From contig CAZOSM010000001.1 of the NCBI GenBank assembly GCA_964582715.1, positions 372,001-436,000 on the forward strand: DNA of 64,000 nucleotides, read 5' to 3'. This document shows positions 26,739-36,234 of this stretch, in pieces. The notes beneath the pieces are model-generated. The model did not search any database and was not told the origin of the DNA. It was given only the letters and a program-made list of their open reading frames with translations. The stretch is from MFZZ01 sp964582715 (GTDB taxonomy: Bacteria > Patescibacteriota > Microgenomatia > UBA1406 > GWC2-37-13). Numbering within the stretch: the stretch's first letter is position 1; every line of letters begins with the position of its first letter. Position numbers and translations under genes: made by a program.

Positions 26739-27164
26739 ATGGATTGGAGAATACTTGCAGCTTTTACACCAATTTTATTTGTCATCTATCAGGCAGTTTC
26801 TAAGATGTTTTCTCCTTCTGCTCCTCTTTTTCTTATCAATGCACTTGCATCTCTTGTTGGAGCTGTCGTGATGATTGTGCTCCACTTTATATTTCCTTCA
26901 CAAAGTAGTTCAATTGATCTCAAAACTCTTCCACTTGTTGTGGCAATAGGTCTTCTTATTAGTATTGGAAACTTTCTTATTATCAAAGCATATGCGCTCG
27001 GTGCAACGCAAACTGGATTTACTTCAATTTACTACCCTCTTCTGATCATTTATGGAATCGCGTTTGGACTTTTTTTCTTTCAGGAAAAATTGAATATGTA
27101 TCAGGTTGCAGGATTATGTTTATCTTTTGTGGGAGTTTTTCTGATGGTGTATTTTAAAAAATGA
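26739..27164 (+). CDS. EamA-like (DMT superfamily) half-size transporter
   Basis: The 141-residue protein contains about five hydrophobic helices. It is a single EamA repeat, as in small multidrug-resistance-like or YdcZ/EmrE-type members, ending IIYGIAFGLFFFQEKLNMYQ, then VAGLCLSFVGVFLM, a typical EamA C-terminal half. Single-repeat members act as dimers; the substrate is unknown. TGcTACAAT (26725-26733) ends 5 nt before the ATG, predicting a leaderless mRNA. Its last 64 nt overlap the convergent gene. Confidence 0.85.
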   Translation: MDWRILAAFTPILFVIYQAVSKMFSPSAPLFLINALASLVGAVVMIVLHFIFPSQSSSIDLKTLPLVVAIGLLISIGNFLIIKAYALGATQTGFTSIYYPLLIIYGIAFGLFFFQEKLNMYQVAGLCLSFVGVFLMVYFKK

Positions 27165-28372
27165 TTTTTGACTTTACCCCAATCAATGCATTCAAGATAT
27201 ATTAATAGCATTGCCAAAACTGCGAGTAACTGGATTCTATATGTAAACCATACATGTATATACGAATGATTGGCGGCAACAAGATACCAGGCATATGGAA
27301 TAATTGCTATAAACGCGAAAGGTACTACTAAATTTAATTTGACGTTCTTAAAAGAACCATATCTCCAAAAAAATAATGCTGCAGCAAGTGTACCAACAAG
27401 CATAATAATTTTATTACTTTTATGATAGCCAATTAGTTGCAGTAGGTTCCTTTTTATTGTCACAAGATGAGAAAATTCTGGATCTGCTTTAGTAACTGTT
27501 CTTTTTAGTATCTGATCTATGGAAGTCTGAATAGCGCCTGGGCTTATGCAAAGCTCCACAATGATCCATTTACTTGCCCACAAAAGCAGATATCCAATGG
27601 ACCATGAAATACATAAGAAAAAGACCTTTTTAACATTCAATCGGTTCATATATGTTACTAGGATTAGGGGCAGACCCAGCGTAATAAGTGGTGCGGTAAG
27701 TAAGTCAAAAAAAGAAGTTAGTCCACCAATAATAAAGAAAAAGATATAATAGCTCCCATTCTTTTGATAATTTTTAAGTAAGTAAATAGAAGAATAAATT
27801 GCAATTTGAAAGACACTAGAAAATTGAAGTGACTTCCATATAAAGAAAAAATCGACCAGAACAAAACTTATGATCATTGCAACAACCATTTCTCTACCCA
27901 GCTTTTTCCATATCAGGTACAACAGATAGGCAAAGCCTCCATATAAGAAGATCGCATTTATAAGACGGAGGCCAGTATATGAGGTAAGCGCGAGAAGTGG
28001 GCGCAGGTATACTAAATAGCCATGCCAGTACCTTTCATAATTTGTTTGAGGCACTGCATTTTCTTCATATATCACCTTGAGATTTCCTATCTGATCAATG
28101 CTTTCTTCATAGCGTCTGTTGAGTAGGATAGATTGAAAAGACCTTTCTGAGTTTACTGAATAAGCTGTATTAAACATTAAAGAGTCAGTAAAGTTGTCTA
28201 GTACAATTTGTCTCCATGGTAAGCCAAACGATGGATATGTTCCTTCTTCTGTAAAAGTCTCAATGCTTGCTTTTACTTGTTTATTTAGGAATGTAGATGG
28301 AATAAGGGCAGATGCAAAAAGCGTCGATATAAAAAAGAATATAAGGATGCCATATGTCAGTACATACTTCAT
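27101..28372 (-). CDS. Multi-pass membrane protein of unknown function
   Basis: The 423-residue protein has an N-terminal helix, a roughly 100-residue external region and then about nine hydrophobic segments. The topology (large loop after helix 1, then a helix bundle) resembles GT-C or O-antigen-related proteins, but I see no DE/DD signature in the first loop. Its C-terminal 64 nt overlap the EamA gene in antisense. Function not assigned. Confidence 0.7.
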   Translation of the reverse strand: MKYVLTYGILIFFFISTLFASALIPSTFLNKQVKASIETFTEEGTYPSFGLPWRQIVLDNFTDSLMFNTAYSVNSERSFQSILLNRRYEESIDQIGNLKVIYEENAVPQTNYERYWHGYLVYLRPLLALTSYTGLRLINAIFLYGGFAYLLYLIWKKLGREMVVAMIISFVLVDFFFIWKSLQFSSVFQIAIYSSIYLLKNYQKNGSYYIFFFIIGGLTSFFDLLTAPLITLGLPLILVTYMNRLNVKKVFFLCISWSIGYLLLWASKWIIVELCISPGAIQTSIDQILKRTVTKADPEFSHLVTIKRNLLQLIGYHKSNKIIMLVGTLAAALFFWRYGSFKNVKLNLVVPFAFIAIIPYAWYLVAANHSYIHVWFTYRIQLLAVLAMLLIYLECIDWGKVKNHFLKYTIRKTPTKDKHNPAT

Positions 28373-28471
28373 AAATACATTATAAAGCTTGTTAAAATAT
28401 TACTAACGTGTATTTTGTATGATAATATATGAAATTGACCATTTCTTTATTTTTTTAGTTATAATTACTAC

Positions 28472-29962
28472 ATGAATTCACAAAAAATGCTTATTCAGAT
28501 GGAAGGACCTCTTTTTGAAACGGTCCAAATGGCACAGATCTTTGAGGATCAAAAAACCTTTGTTGATGCAACTCCAAATAAAGATCCGAAAATAATTTTA
28601 GAAGAATATGAAGCTCGCAAGGATCTTCCTACCTTTGATATGCTTTCATTTATATTGGAGCATTTCCGCATTCCTCGCTATATAGAACCAATACCTATGT
28701 CTGAGATGTCTTTAGATGAATATATAAGACATGCGTGGTCTTACCTTGAACGAAATGATCCTTCTCCAGAAACGTACAGTACTCGTATCAGCATTCCTCA
28801 CCCGTATATTGTGCCGGGAGGTCGTTTCCGTGAATTATTTTATTGGGATAGTTTTTTTACAGCACTCGGGCTTATAAAACACAACGACTTTTACATGTTC
28901 ATGGATATGATTAAAAACTACTCATATCTCATAGATACCTATGGCTTTATACCTAATGGAACCAGAAAATACTTTCTAACACGATCTCAACCCCCTGTTT
29001 TTGTATTATATATTGATTTACTTGAAAAACTAAAAGGCTTTGATGCCATAATTCCTTTTATATCTAAACTCGCTAAAGAATATGAATTCTGGATGAATGG
29101 TATAGATCATATTCAAGCTGGTGGAGCTCATGAACATTGTGTAAAAATTGAGAAAGATGTTGTCTTAAATAGATATTATGATAAAGGTACTACGCCAAGA
29201 GAAGAATCTTTTTATCATGATTACGTACTTGGATCTAAACTCGAAAAAGATAAAGCAGAAAAATTATATAAAGATCTAAGAGCAGGCGCTGCCTCTGGGT
29301 GGGATTTTTCTAGCCGCTGGTTTAGAGATGGTAAAAATCTTGCAACGATTGCAACAACTGATATGCTCCCAGTTGATCTCAACTGCCTTATCTATCTGAT
29401 AGAAAGGAAGTTATCAGAATGGTATAAAGAACTTGAGAACGAAGAAAAGCATAAATACTTCCATAACTTAGCAGAAAAAAGAAAACAACTCATACAAAAG
29501 TATTTTTGGTCTGAAGAAGAAGGTTTTTATTTTGACTATTACTGGACAGATGAAAAGCTTTCTCAATCGTGGACCATAGCAGCTGCATTCCCTCTTTTTG
29601 TGGGCATTGCGACAAAAGAACAAGCAGCAAAAGTAGCAGAACATATAGAAAAGAAGTTCTTGAGACAAGGTGGCGTGCTTACTACTTTATCAGACACTCA
29701 TGAGCAATGGGATAGCCCAAATGGTTGGGCCCCTCTTCAATGGATTACAGTTAATGGACTCGAAAATTACGGATATACAAAGATTGCCAAACAGATTAAG
29801 CAGGGATTTACAGATGCTGCTTATAAAGCTTTTAAAGAAACCGGTGCTCTTTTTGAAAAATACAATGTAAAAGAGCATAAGACAATTGGTGGCGGTGGTG
29901 AATATAAGGTTCAAATTGGTTTTGGATGGACTAATGGAGTGCTTATGGATTTTATGGAGTGA
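28472..29962 (+). CDS. Cytoplasmic alpha,alpha-trehalase (GH37)
   Basis: GH37 trehalases hydrolyse trehalose to two glucose. The 496-residue protein has both family signatures: PGGRFRELFYWDSFF (about residue 115) and EQWDSPNGWAPLQW (about 413), plus GWDFSSRWFRDG containing the catalytic-type Asp. There is no signal peptide, so it should be cytoplasmic like TreF. A TATAAT (28460-28465) ends 6 nt before the ATG with a TTGACC 19 nt upstream. It precedes an SPFH gene in the same direction. Confidence 0.95.
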   Translation: MNSQKMLIQMEGPLFETVQMAQIFEDQKTFVDATPNKDPKIILEEYEARKDLPTFDMLSFILEHFRIPRYIEPIPMSEMSLDEYIRHAWSYLERNDPSPETYSTRISIPHPYIVPGGRFRELFYWDSFFTALGLIKHNDFYMFMDMIKNYSYLIDTYGFIPNGTRKYFLTRSQPPVFVLYIDLLEKLKGFDAIIPFISKLAKEYEFWMNGIDHIQAGGAHEHCVKIEKDVVLNRYYDKGTTPREESFYHDYVLGSKLEKDKAEKLYKDLRAGAASGWDFSSRWFRDGKNLATIATTDMLPVDLNCLIYLIERKLSEWYKELENEEKHKYFHNLAEKRKQLIQKYFWSEEEGFYFDYYWTDEKLSQSWTIAAAFPLFVGIATKEQAAKVAEHIEKKFLRQGGVLTTLSDTHEQWDSPNGWAPLQWITVNGLENYGYTKIAKQIKQGFTDAAYKAFKETGALFEKYNVKEHKTIGGGGEYKVQIGFGWTNGVLMDFME

Positions 29963-29969
29963 CTTCATA

Positions 29970-29998
29970 TTGACAGTAGTATTGAGTAAATTTATACT
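29970..29998 (+). promoter_or_regulatory. Promoter of the SPFH gene
   Basis: TTGACA (29970-29975) and TATACT (29993-29998) are separated by exactly 17 nt. The ATG at 30005 begins 6 nt after the -10, so transcription would start at or next to the start codon. This is the clearest example of the leaderless layout in the window. Confidence 0.85.
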
Positions 29999-30004
29999 GA
30001 GGAT

Positions 30005-30763
30005 ATGGATTTTTTATTTATACCTTTCGTAGTAATTGGGATTGTTTTACTTCTTAAATCCCTCGTCATTATTAATCAATATGAACGCGGTGTTGTGCTC
30101 ACTCTTGGAAGATATTCTTATACTCTTGAACCAGGACTCAAAATTCTTATTCCTATTATTCAACGTGCTATTAAAGTAGATATCCGTATTAATACAGCAG
30201 ATATCCCTCAACAGGAAGTTATAACCAAAGATAATGTGCCAGTTGGTATAAATGCAGTTGTCTATTTTGAAGTTACCAAACCTGAATCTGCAATTCTTAA
30301 AATTCAAGACTTTACCTATGCAGTTACTCAGTATGCCCAAACAGCCCTCCGTGATGTTATAGGTGGTGTGGAACTCGATACGCTTCTCACAGAAAGGCAG
30401 GAACTTGCTGATCAGATCAAGACACTTGTTGATCAGGAAACAACAGACTGGGGTGTAGACGTAACCGCAATCAAAATTCAAGATATAGAAGTCCCGGCAG
30501 ATATGAAACGAGTTATGGCAAAACAGGCTGAAGCAGAAAGAGAAAGAAGAGCAACTATTATTCGTGCACAGGGAGAACTTACCGCATCTGAAAATCTAAA
30601 TAAAGCAATGACTATGCTCTCACAAAGTGGAGCCATCTCACTTCGCACTCTACAAACTATAGAATCCACAACATCTAATCCTTCAAACACCGTTGTCTTT
30701 GCTCTCCCTGTTGAAGTACTTGAAGGATTTAAAAAGCTGGCAAACCATACTCCGGTTAAGTAA
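30005..30763 (+). CDS. SPFH/Band 7 (stomatin-like) membrane protein
   Basis: The 252-residue protein has an N-terminal membrane hairpin (residues 3-23), the stomatin start NQYERGVVLTLGRYSYTLEP followed by GLKILIP, the SPFH domain and the conserved DRREL-like ALRDVIGGVELDTLLTERQEL block, then a coiled coil (KQAEAERERRATIIRAQGEL). Such proteins oligomerise at membranes and scaffold proteases or lipid domains. Usual partner NfeD is absent here. Promoter described separately. Confidence 0.95.
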   Translation: MDFLFIPFVVIGIVLLLKSLVIINQYERGVVLTLGRYSYTLEPGLKILIPIIQRAIKVDIRINTADIPQQEVITKDNVPVGINAVVYFEVTKPESAILKIQDFTYAVTQYAQTALRDVIGGVELDTLLTERQELADQIKTLVDQETTDWGVDVTAIKIQDIEVPADMKRVMAKQAEAERERRATIIRAQGELTASENLNKAMTMLSQSGAISLRTLQTIESTTSNPSNTVVFALPVEVLEGFKKLANHTPVK

Positions 30764-30769
30764 TTTCTT

Positions 30770-31444
30770 TTATTTGATCTGTCGAAGAAAATCTGCAGCA
30801 AGCTCAGAGGTAGCTCCTTTTGCACTATAAAACTCTTTCCACACAACCACAATATTTGCGTCATTAAAAATTGCTCTTTGTACCTCACGTATACTATCTC
30901 CACCTGCAAGAGAAATGAGCGTACTATATGAGCTTCTTATTTTATGAATCTGGATATATGGGATTGGTTTAGACTTATTAAATTTTTCTTCGTCAACTCC
31001 GCGATGAAGAATAATAACATCTGGCATTTTCTTATATTGCCGAAGCAGTTTTATAGGATGCTCAACATTCATCATATCTACCATACTATCTATTCCTTGT
31101 TCTGTACATTCTGCAATAAAGCTATCAACCGTTTCCACTGGAGCAAGTCCTAAACAAACTGCTGCACTTGCTCCGCTTGCTGCTGCCAGCTCCACCTCCC
31201 GCTCAGCACGATCCATAGTTTTTAGATCTGCAACAATATAAGGTTTGAAAGTATTGCCTACCCGCATAGCCCAAAAAACAAGTAGTTGTCTGATCGCGTC
31301 TGTACCATATTCTTTAATAAGGGGAGTACCTGCTTCTATCAGAATACGATCACTTACTGGCAATCGCATAATAATAGATCTTGCTTCATCCATGGTAGAA
31401 TTTAAAGCTACCTGTAGATATTTCTTTTTTCTATCAAGGATCAT
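30770..31444 (-). CDS. Hexulose-6-phosphate synthase/KGPDC-like (OMPDC superfamily)
   Basis: The 224-residue TIM-barrel protein shows the family's Mg-binding DLKTMD (residues 73-78, the DxKxxD motif) and LIEAGTPLIKEYG, close to the ExGTPLI motif of 3-hexulose-6-phosphate synthase and 3-keto-L-gulonate-6-phosphate decarboxylase. Reaction would be an aldol/decarboxylation on a ketose-phosphate; which one is not determined. It starts 2 nt after the GH130 stop, so it is in the same operon as two GH130 proteins. No hexulose isomerase (PHI) is nearby. Confidence 0.78.
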   Translation of the reverse strand: MILDRKKKYLQVALNSTMDEARSIIMRLPVSDRILIEAGTPLIKEYGTDAIRQLLVFWAMRVGNTFKPYIVADLKTMDRAEREVELAAASGASAAVCLGLAPVETVDSFIAECTEQGIDSMVDMMNVEHPIKLLRQYKKMPDVIILHRGVDEEKFNKSKPIPYIQIHKIRSSYSTLISLAGGDSIREVQRAIFNDANIVVVWKEFYSAKGATSELAADFLRQIK

Positions 31445-31446
31445 GA

Positions 31447-33390
31447 TTACAGTAGAAATTTTCTAGTTTTTCGTTCCAACAGAGCTTTCGTAATCTTTTT
31501 TAAAGAAATAGTTGCAACACAAACCACTTGATCTGCACCGCCATAGTATATAAACAATGTATCATCCTTTAAAATCAATCCACACGGGAATACTACATTA
31601 GGTACAAAACCTTCCCTTTCAAACTGAGCTTCCGGCTCCATAATAGGATAATGAAGAGATGACAAAACAACAGATGGATCGACTAAATCAAGGAGCATTG
31701 CACCAACTCTATATTCACGATCAATTTTACTTACAGCATGATATAGAAGCAGCCAACCATACTGGGTTTTGATAGGTGGTCCAGAAATACCCACTTTTTC
31801 TCCGTCCCATGATTCTTTTCGAAGTGGGATATATCGCAAGGTTCTGAGAAATTCTTTTTCTCCATCAAAATGTAGATCATCGACAAAATCCAGCACAATG
31901 TCATTATTTATTCTATGAAAAAAGACATACTTGCCTTTTACTTTTTCTGATAAAAGACAGGCATTCTTATCATCAATTCCTGGTGGTGAAATAAGAACTG
32001 GGTGAGCCCAAGCTCCCCACTTTCTATTCAAAAAATCTTCAACTTTTATAGATGTCATCGCCACACGTGGCGGGCTTTGTCCATCGTACGCTGTATACAA
32101 CATATACAACTTATCTCCCATTTGTGTAATACGCGCGTCTTCACACCCAGACCACATATTTGGTTCAGGTTTAGATTCAAAAGGTGCTCTCGGTTTATAA
32201 ATGGGTTCTGGTAATCGTTCGTCTATATGGAATCCATCTGCAGAAATAGCGAGCCCAATGGTTGAAGTGTTATCTTCAGAAAATGCCCGATATAAAATAT
32301 AATGGTTTCCATTCAAATAAATTGCAGCTGGGTTAAATACCCCTTTATGTTCCCAATCATTACCAGCAATTGGAGTAAGGATGGGATTATGTTTATATTT
32401 ATCTACTTTTAGTGGAACGGCATCTGTGATCTGCATTCGGTAGTTTAGCTGTTCCAGTGGCAGAGAAGCCCGAGCACAGTGTGTATCTGCTGCTCCGTAA
32501 TATAAGTGGACTATATTGTTTTCAAGTAAAGCACCTGATGGAAATACAATATCTTTTACAACTCCCTCCTTTTCATATTCTTTTTCTGGATGAAGTAGTG
32601 GTTCATGCACACGACTAATAACTTTTTGAGGATTATTATGATCTAAAAGGACTGCCTCAATTCTGAATTCTCGAAAGGCTTCTGTATAGTAATTAGTGAT
32701 ATTAGCAAACATACAGAGCCATCCTTGCTCTGTATAGACTGGGACTGATCCAACTTCTACCTGAGAACTATTCATGCGCTGTAGTGGGATAATATGATCT
32801 TCTAAGTTTTGATACCATTTTCGCCAATACTCTTGCGACCAGATCTGTTCTATAGAATCAAACAAGGCCAGACATATTTTAGAGGGTGGTAAATCGGTAT
32901 GCACAGTAAGCATTGCTGCGTATTTACCATTGATCTTTTTTGGGAAGAGCGTCATTGCCTTGGCATTAAATGGAGTAACCAGATGACGTTCTTTAACTGT
33001 CTTCATATCATCACTCAGTGCAACAGCGATGCGGATGCCATGAGCAACTGGAGGAAATTCAGATAGAGCAGTATAAAAGATAACAAATGTATCATCAATC
33101 TTAGTTATACGTGGATCTTCGCAGCCAAAACGTTCCCAGTCTTCTTTGGGTGTAATAAAAGGAACCCTATTCTCAAAGTTAATGCCATCTTTACTAGTAG
33201 CATGGCCTACTATAGACTGCTGGAGGATATGTCCATCTACCTCTTTATCATGAGACATCGCTCGATATACCATATGGTATATATCATCGTGTTTAGTAAT
33301 CGAGCCATTAAAAGAGGCTAAAGCTTCCCAATCATGCTCTGCAACAGGTGATAAAATAGGTTGTTCTGGATTTCGTTTAAAAAGTGACAT
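31447..33390 (-). CDS. Double-domain GH130 beta-mannoside phosphorylase-like protein
   Basis: The 647-residue protein is two GH130 five-bladed propellers in tandem (about residues 1-310 and 320-640). Each starts with an NPILSP/NPILTP strand and carries the catalytic loop: FGCEDPRITKI in domain 1 and SGCEDARITQM in domain 2, with the EDxR Asp as proton donor. GH130 enzymes phosphorolyse or hydrolyse beta-mannosides. Single-domain members are about 300-350 residues, so the fusion is unusual. Start overlaps the upstream GH130 stop by 1 nt (TAATG). Confidence 0.88.
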   Translation of the reverse strand: MSLFKRNPEQPILSPVAEHDWEALASFNGSITKHDDIYHMVYRAMSHDKEVDGHILQQSIVGHATSKDGINFENRVPFITPKEDWERFGCEDPRITKIDDTFVIFYTALSEFPPVAHGIRIAVALSDDMKTVKERHLVTPFNAKAMTLFPKKINGKYAAMLTVHTDLPPSKICLALFDSIEQIWSQEYWRKWYQNLEDHIIPLQRMNSSQVEVGSVPVYTEQGWLCMFANITNYYTEAFREFRIEAVLLDHNNPQKVISRVHEPLLHPEKEYEKEGVVKDIVFPSGALLENNIVHLYYGAADTHCARASLPLEQLNYRMQITDAVPLKVDKYKHNPILTPIAGNDWEHKGVFNPAAIYLNGNHYILYRAFSEDNTSTIGLAISADGFHIDERLPEPIYKPRAPFESKPEPNMWSGCEDARITQMGDKLYMLYTAYDGQSPPRVAMTSIKVEDFLNRKWGAWAHPVLISPPGIDDKNACLLSEKVKGKYVFFHRINNDIVLDFVDDLHFDGEKEFLRTLRYIPLRKESWDGEKVGISGPPIKTQYGWLLLYHAVSKIDREYRVGAMLLDLVDPSVVLSSLHYPIMEPEAQFEREGFVPNVVFPCGLILKDDTLFIYYGGADQVVCVATISLKKITKALLERKTRKFLL

Positions 33391-35369
33391 TAGATGTGTA
33401 TTTGATTAATAATAGCAGGCTCGAGCTTAGAAATCTCTGCATACTTTAACTCTGCAAGAAAATCATCAAGATTGGCAGTAGCTAAACAAACATATGAGTC
33501 GGCTGCACCATAATAGACAAACAATGTATTATCTATAACAACTGCACCACACGGATATGCGACTCCTGCTTTAAACCCATGGTTTTCATAGTGCTCAACT
33601 GGCTCAAGAATTGGCGCATTTGCCCGATGGAGTACTTTTGTTGGATCATTTAAATCAAGTAACATTGCTCCAATTTTGTATCTCCCTGGATCCTGGTTGC
33701 CTACAGATTGATAGATGAGTAACCATCCATCTTTTGTTTTGATAGGTGGTGCTCCAGCGCCAATTTTACGGCTATCCCACATATTGGGCCTGGGGCTGAT
33801 CTTATGCTCGCCTTTAAGCCACCACGTACCATCAAAATTAAGTGTATCAACAAAATCTATAAGTATATCTGGGTAAATACGGTGCATAATTACATACTTA
33901 CCATTTATTTTTTCAGGGAAAATAACAGCATTTTTATCTACTACACCAGGAGGTGATATAATGACTGGCCTCTCCCATAGCCATCGATGGTTCAAAAAGT
34001 CATCTAGCTTAATAGAAGTGAGAGCAACACGTGGTGGATTGTATCCATCAAATGCGACATATGTCATGTATACCCTGTCACCTATTTGGGTAAGGCGTGG
34101 ATCTTCTGCTCCTCCATATCCACCACCAGAGACATACATATGTGAAATATGTGTTGGCTTTACGGGACCTCTATATTCAAAATCTTCCGAGGGTATATAA
34201 GCTGGCTCAACATGGCGTTGATCAATCGTGTAACCATCTGAGCTTGAGGCATAACCAAGAACAGATATATAATCATATCCTTGTGCACGATACATAAGGT
34301 GTACCTTTCCATCTGCATATAAAGCAGCTGGGTTAAAGGTATTGAACGCTTCCCAATGATTATCTTCTTTTGGTGAAAGGATCGGGTTATGCTCTACCTT
34401 TTTTAAATTTAAAGAAACATTTTTAATCTGAAGCCCTTGACCAATATTATAAAGTGAGTAAATTACTCCAAAAAAGCCAAGATCTTTTATATACCAATAA
34501 GATATAAGTGATCCCTTATGATTAACGACCCCAATTGGTGTTGCTTCATATCCTTCCCATTCCTGTGCCTGTTCCCATATAGGTTCATTGGACCTCCAAA
34601 GGAGTTTTGAAGGATCTTTTTTATCAAATAAGGCTGCTCCCACAACATATGTTGAGCCTTTTTTGGTTTCTATTTTTGAATGATACAAAAGCAGAATACC
34701 TTTTTCTGTTTGTAAAACGGTTTCTATTTCTAATGGGCCTTTATCAAAAAATGCAGGCCGTGGCATAAGTACAGAAGGTGTCGTAACTTCCCAGCGTTTG
34801 AGGTCTTTTGATCGACAGACAGAAATATCATACTCGCCACAGTATGCAATATGATATTTATTAAAGGTTTTGTCAGGGATAATTACAAATTCATCCTGCT
34901 CAAGAGGAGAATAATAATTGTATTCGAATTTCTGTAAGTCAGAAGTTGTTGCTGTAGCAAAAATAAATCGCTTATCTGATTTTTTTTTGTACCGAAGCAT
35001 ATAATACTTCTTCATTTTGGTGAAGTAAAAATCTGTACATTTAGAGATATCTTCGTATTGCTTAAAGTTGGTAATTACAAGATCTTTTCGATAAGCAGAA
35101 AAAGAAAAGCCATCTTTACTTCTTGCCAAATTAAAAGTATGTTCTGAATTTTCTTTATTAGAGTAATATAAATAGACGTTTTCTCTATGAGATACCACTC
35201 CTAAAGGACGAAAAGCCCTTCTTTTCGAGGAAAGATATTTCTTTAATGGTTTTAAAATTGAAGATTCCTTACTCTGCACTTGATTTGGACTTCCTAATAG
35301 GTAATACCTTACTATAATACATATTGCCAAGTACTTCAATATGGGAAATACTACAGACTCCTTAAACAA
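33390..35369 (-). CDS. Second double-domain GH130-like protein, first domain degenerate
   Basis: The 659-residue protein has a C-terminal GH130 domain (from about residue 330: HNPILSPKEDNHWEAFNTFN, and the catalytic GGAEDPRLTQI). It is preceded by a propeller-like domain that keeps the repeat shape but lacks an EDxR loop, so that half may be non-catalytic. No signal peptide is obvious. The start is uncertain, because the first residues (to about 30) are hydrophobic and unlike the family. It is the first gene of the three-gene minus-strand operon and is divergent from 35391. Confidence 0.82.
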   Translation of the reverse strand: MFKESVVFPILKYLAICIIVRYYLLGSPNQVQSKESSILKPLKKYLSSKRRAFRPLGVVSHRENVYLYYSNKENSEHTFNLARSKDGFSFSAYRKDLVITNFKQYEDISKCTDFYFTKMKKYYMLRYKKKSDKRFIFATATTSDLQKFEYNYYSPLEQDEFVIIPDKTFNKYHIAYCGEYDISVCRSKDLKRWEVTTPSVLMPRPAFFDKGPLEIETVLQTEKGILLLYHSKIETKKGSTYVVGAALFDKKDPSKLLWRSNEPIWEQAQEWEGYEATPIGVVNHKGSLISYWYIKDLGFFGVIYSLYNIGQGLQIKNVSLNLKKVEHNPILSPKEDNHWEAFNTFNPAALYADGKVHLMYRAQGYDYISVLGYASSSDGYTIDQRHVEPAYIPSEDFEYRGPVKPTHISHMYVSGGGYGGAEDPRLTQIGDRVYMTYVAFDGYNPPRVALTSIKLDDFLNHRWLWERPVIISPPGVVDKNAVIFPEKINGKYVIMHRIYPDILIDFVDTLNFDGTWWLKGEHKISPRPNMWDSRKIGAGAPPIKTKDGWLLIYQSVGNQDPGRYKIGAMLLDLNDPTKVLHRANAPILEPVEHYENHGFKAGVAYPCGAVVIDNTLFVYYGAADSYVCLATANLDDFLAELKYAEISKLEPAIINQIHI

Positions 35370-35390
35370 CTATGGTACAATCTACACCAT

Positions 35391-35990
35391 ATGGAAAACT
35401 ACCTCTCATATAACTTGTTTTGGAAATGGTTTTTAGAACATGAAGACAAATTTTTCCATTATGAGCAATATCATACTGATCTTTTGGAAGAAACATTAGA
35501 AAAACTAAAGGATATTCATCCTAATTTAGTATTTGAAATCGGGCCAGAGATAGATGGAAAACGTGAATTAATTATTAGCTCGAATGGGCTAAAAGAAGGC
35601 TTTGCTTCTGTCATAGAACTGACCAAGGAAGCTCCAGAACTAGATAGATGGATTGTGGTACCTTTTAGACAGAGAAAAGCAAACCTAGATATACAGATTG
35701 AACTTGAAGATATTGTCCTAAGTCCAGAAGATATTTTTTTTACGTATGATGACTCTGATAAAAAAGTAAATATAGATTTATACATTGCAGGTATTGAGGA
35801 AGAAGATGAAAGAGTCTTTCATGTAGTATTACTACTTTTAGATAATGTAATTGGAGAATATGACGTGGAAATGAAAATAGAGAAGATCGATATTCATCCT
35901 CTTTCTGAATTAACAGATGCTTCAAAATTATACGCACTCAAGGAGTTGCCACCTATTATTGATCAGCATTTTTGTGTAAAAGTGGATTAA
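35391..35990 (+). CDS. Conserved-looking soluble protein of unknown function
   Basis: The 199-residue acidic protein (starting MENYLSYNLFWKWFLEHED) has an alpha/beta pattern, no membrane segment and no recognised catalytic motif. TGgTACAAT (35373-35381) is an extended -10 ending 9 nt before the ATG, divergent from the GH130 operon only about 20 nt away. It is followed 9 nt later by a small membrane protein gene with its own -10. Confidence 0.65.
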   Translation: MENYLSYNLFWKWFLEHEDKFFHYEQYHTDLLEETLEKLKDIHPNLVFEIGPEIDGKRELIISSNGLKEGFASVIELTKEAPELDRWIVVPFRQRKANLDIQIELEDIVLSPEDIFFTYDDSDKKVNIDLYIAGIEEEDERVFHVVLLLLDNVIGEYDVEMKIEKIDIHPLSELTDASKLYALKELPPIIDQHFCVKVD

Positions 35991-35999
35991 AATATACTC

Positions 36000-36185
36000 A
36001 TGCCACCACTTCCTCCCACGGATCCACTCAAGAATCTTGCTGAGCTCTTTGCTTTTATTGTAAAAAATATTCTCAAAGCATACCCCATTGTTATAGGTAT
36101 ACTTACTCTCATTCTTTTTCTTGTTGTCGGATTTCTTCTCTTTTTGTTTCAGGGTGTAGGATTTATGGAGCCAATTGAACCATAA
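36000..36185 (+). CDS. Small membrane protein
   Basis: The 61-residue product has a Pro-rich N-terminus, an amphipathic stretch and one strong transmembrane helix (about residues 29-51). TAAAAT (35988-35993) ends 6 nt before the ATG. A hairpin terminator begins in its stop codon. The function is unknown. Confidence 0.6.
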   Translation: MPPLPPTDPLKNLAELFAFIVKNILKAYPIVIGILTLILFLVVGFLLFLFQGVGFMEPIEP

Positions 36186-36214
36186 AAAAAGCTCCCCCTG
36201 AGGAGAGCTTTTTT
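36185..36214. terminator. Bidirectional intrinsic terminator
   Basis: A 10-bp stem AAAAAAGCTC (36185-36194) pairs with GAGCTTTTTT (36205-36214) around a 10-nt loop. T runs follow on both strands, so it can end both the plus-strand small gene and the minus-strand groS-groL transcript (groL stop at 36235). It is one of the few classical terminators between convergent genes here. Confidence 0.88.
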
Positions 36215-36234
36215 TAGTTTATGAGTTTTCGGGA

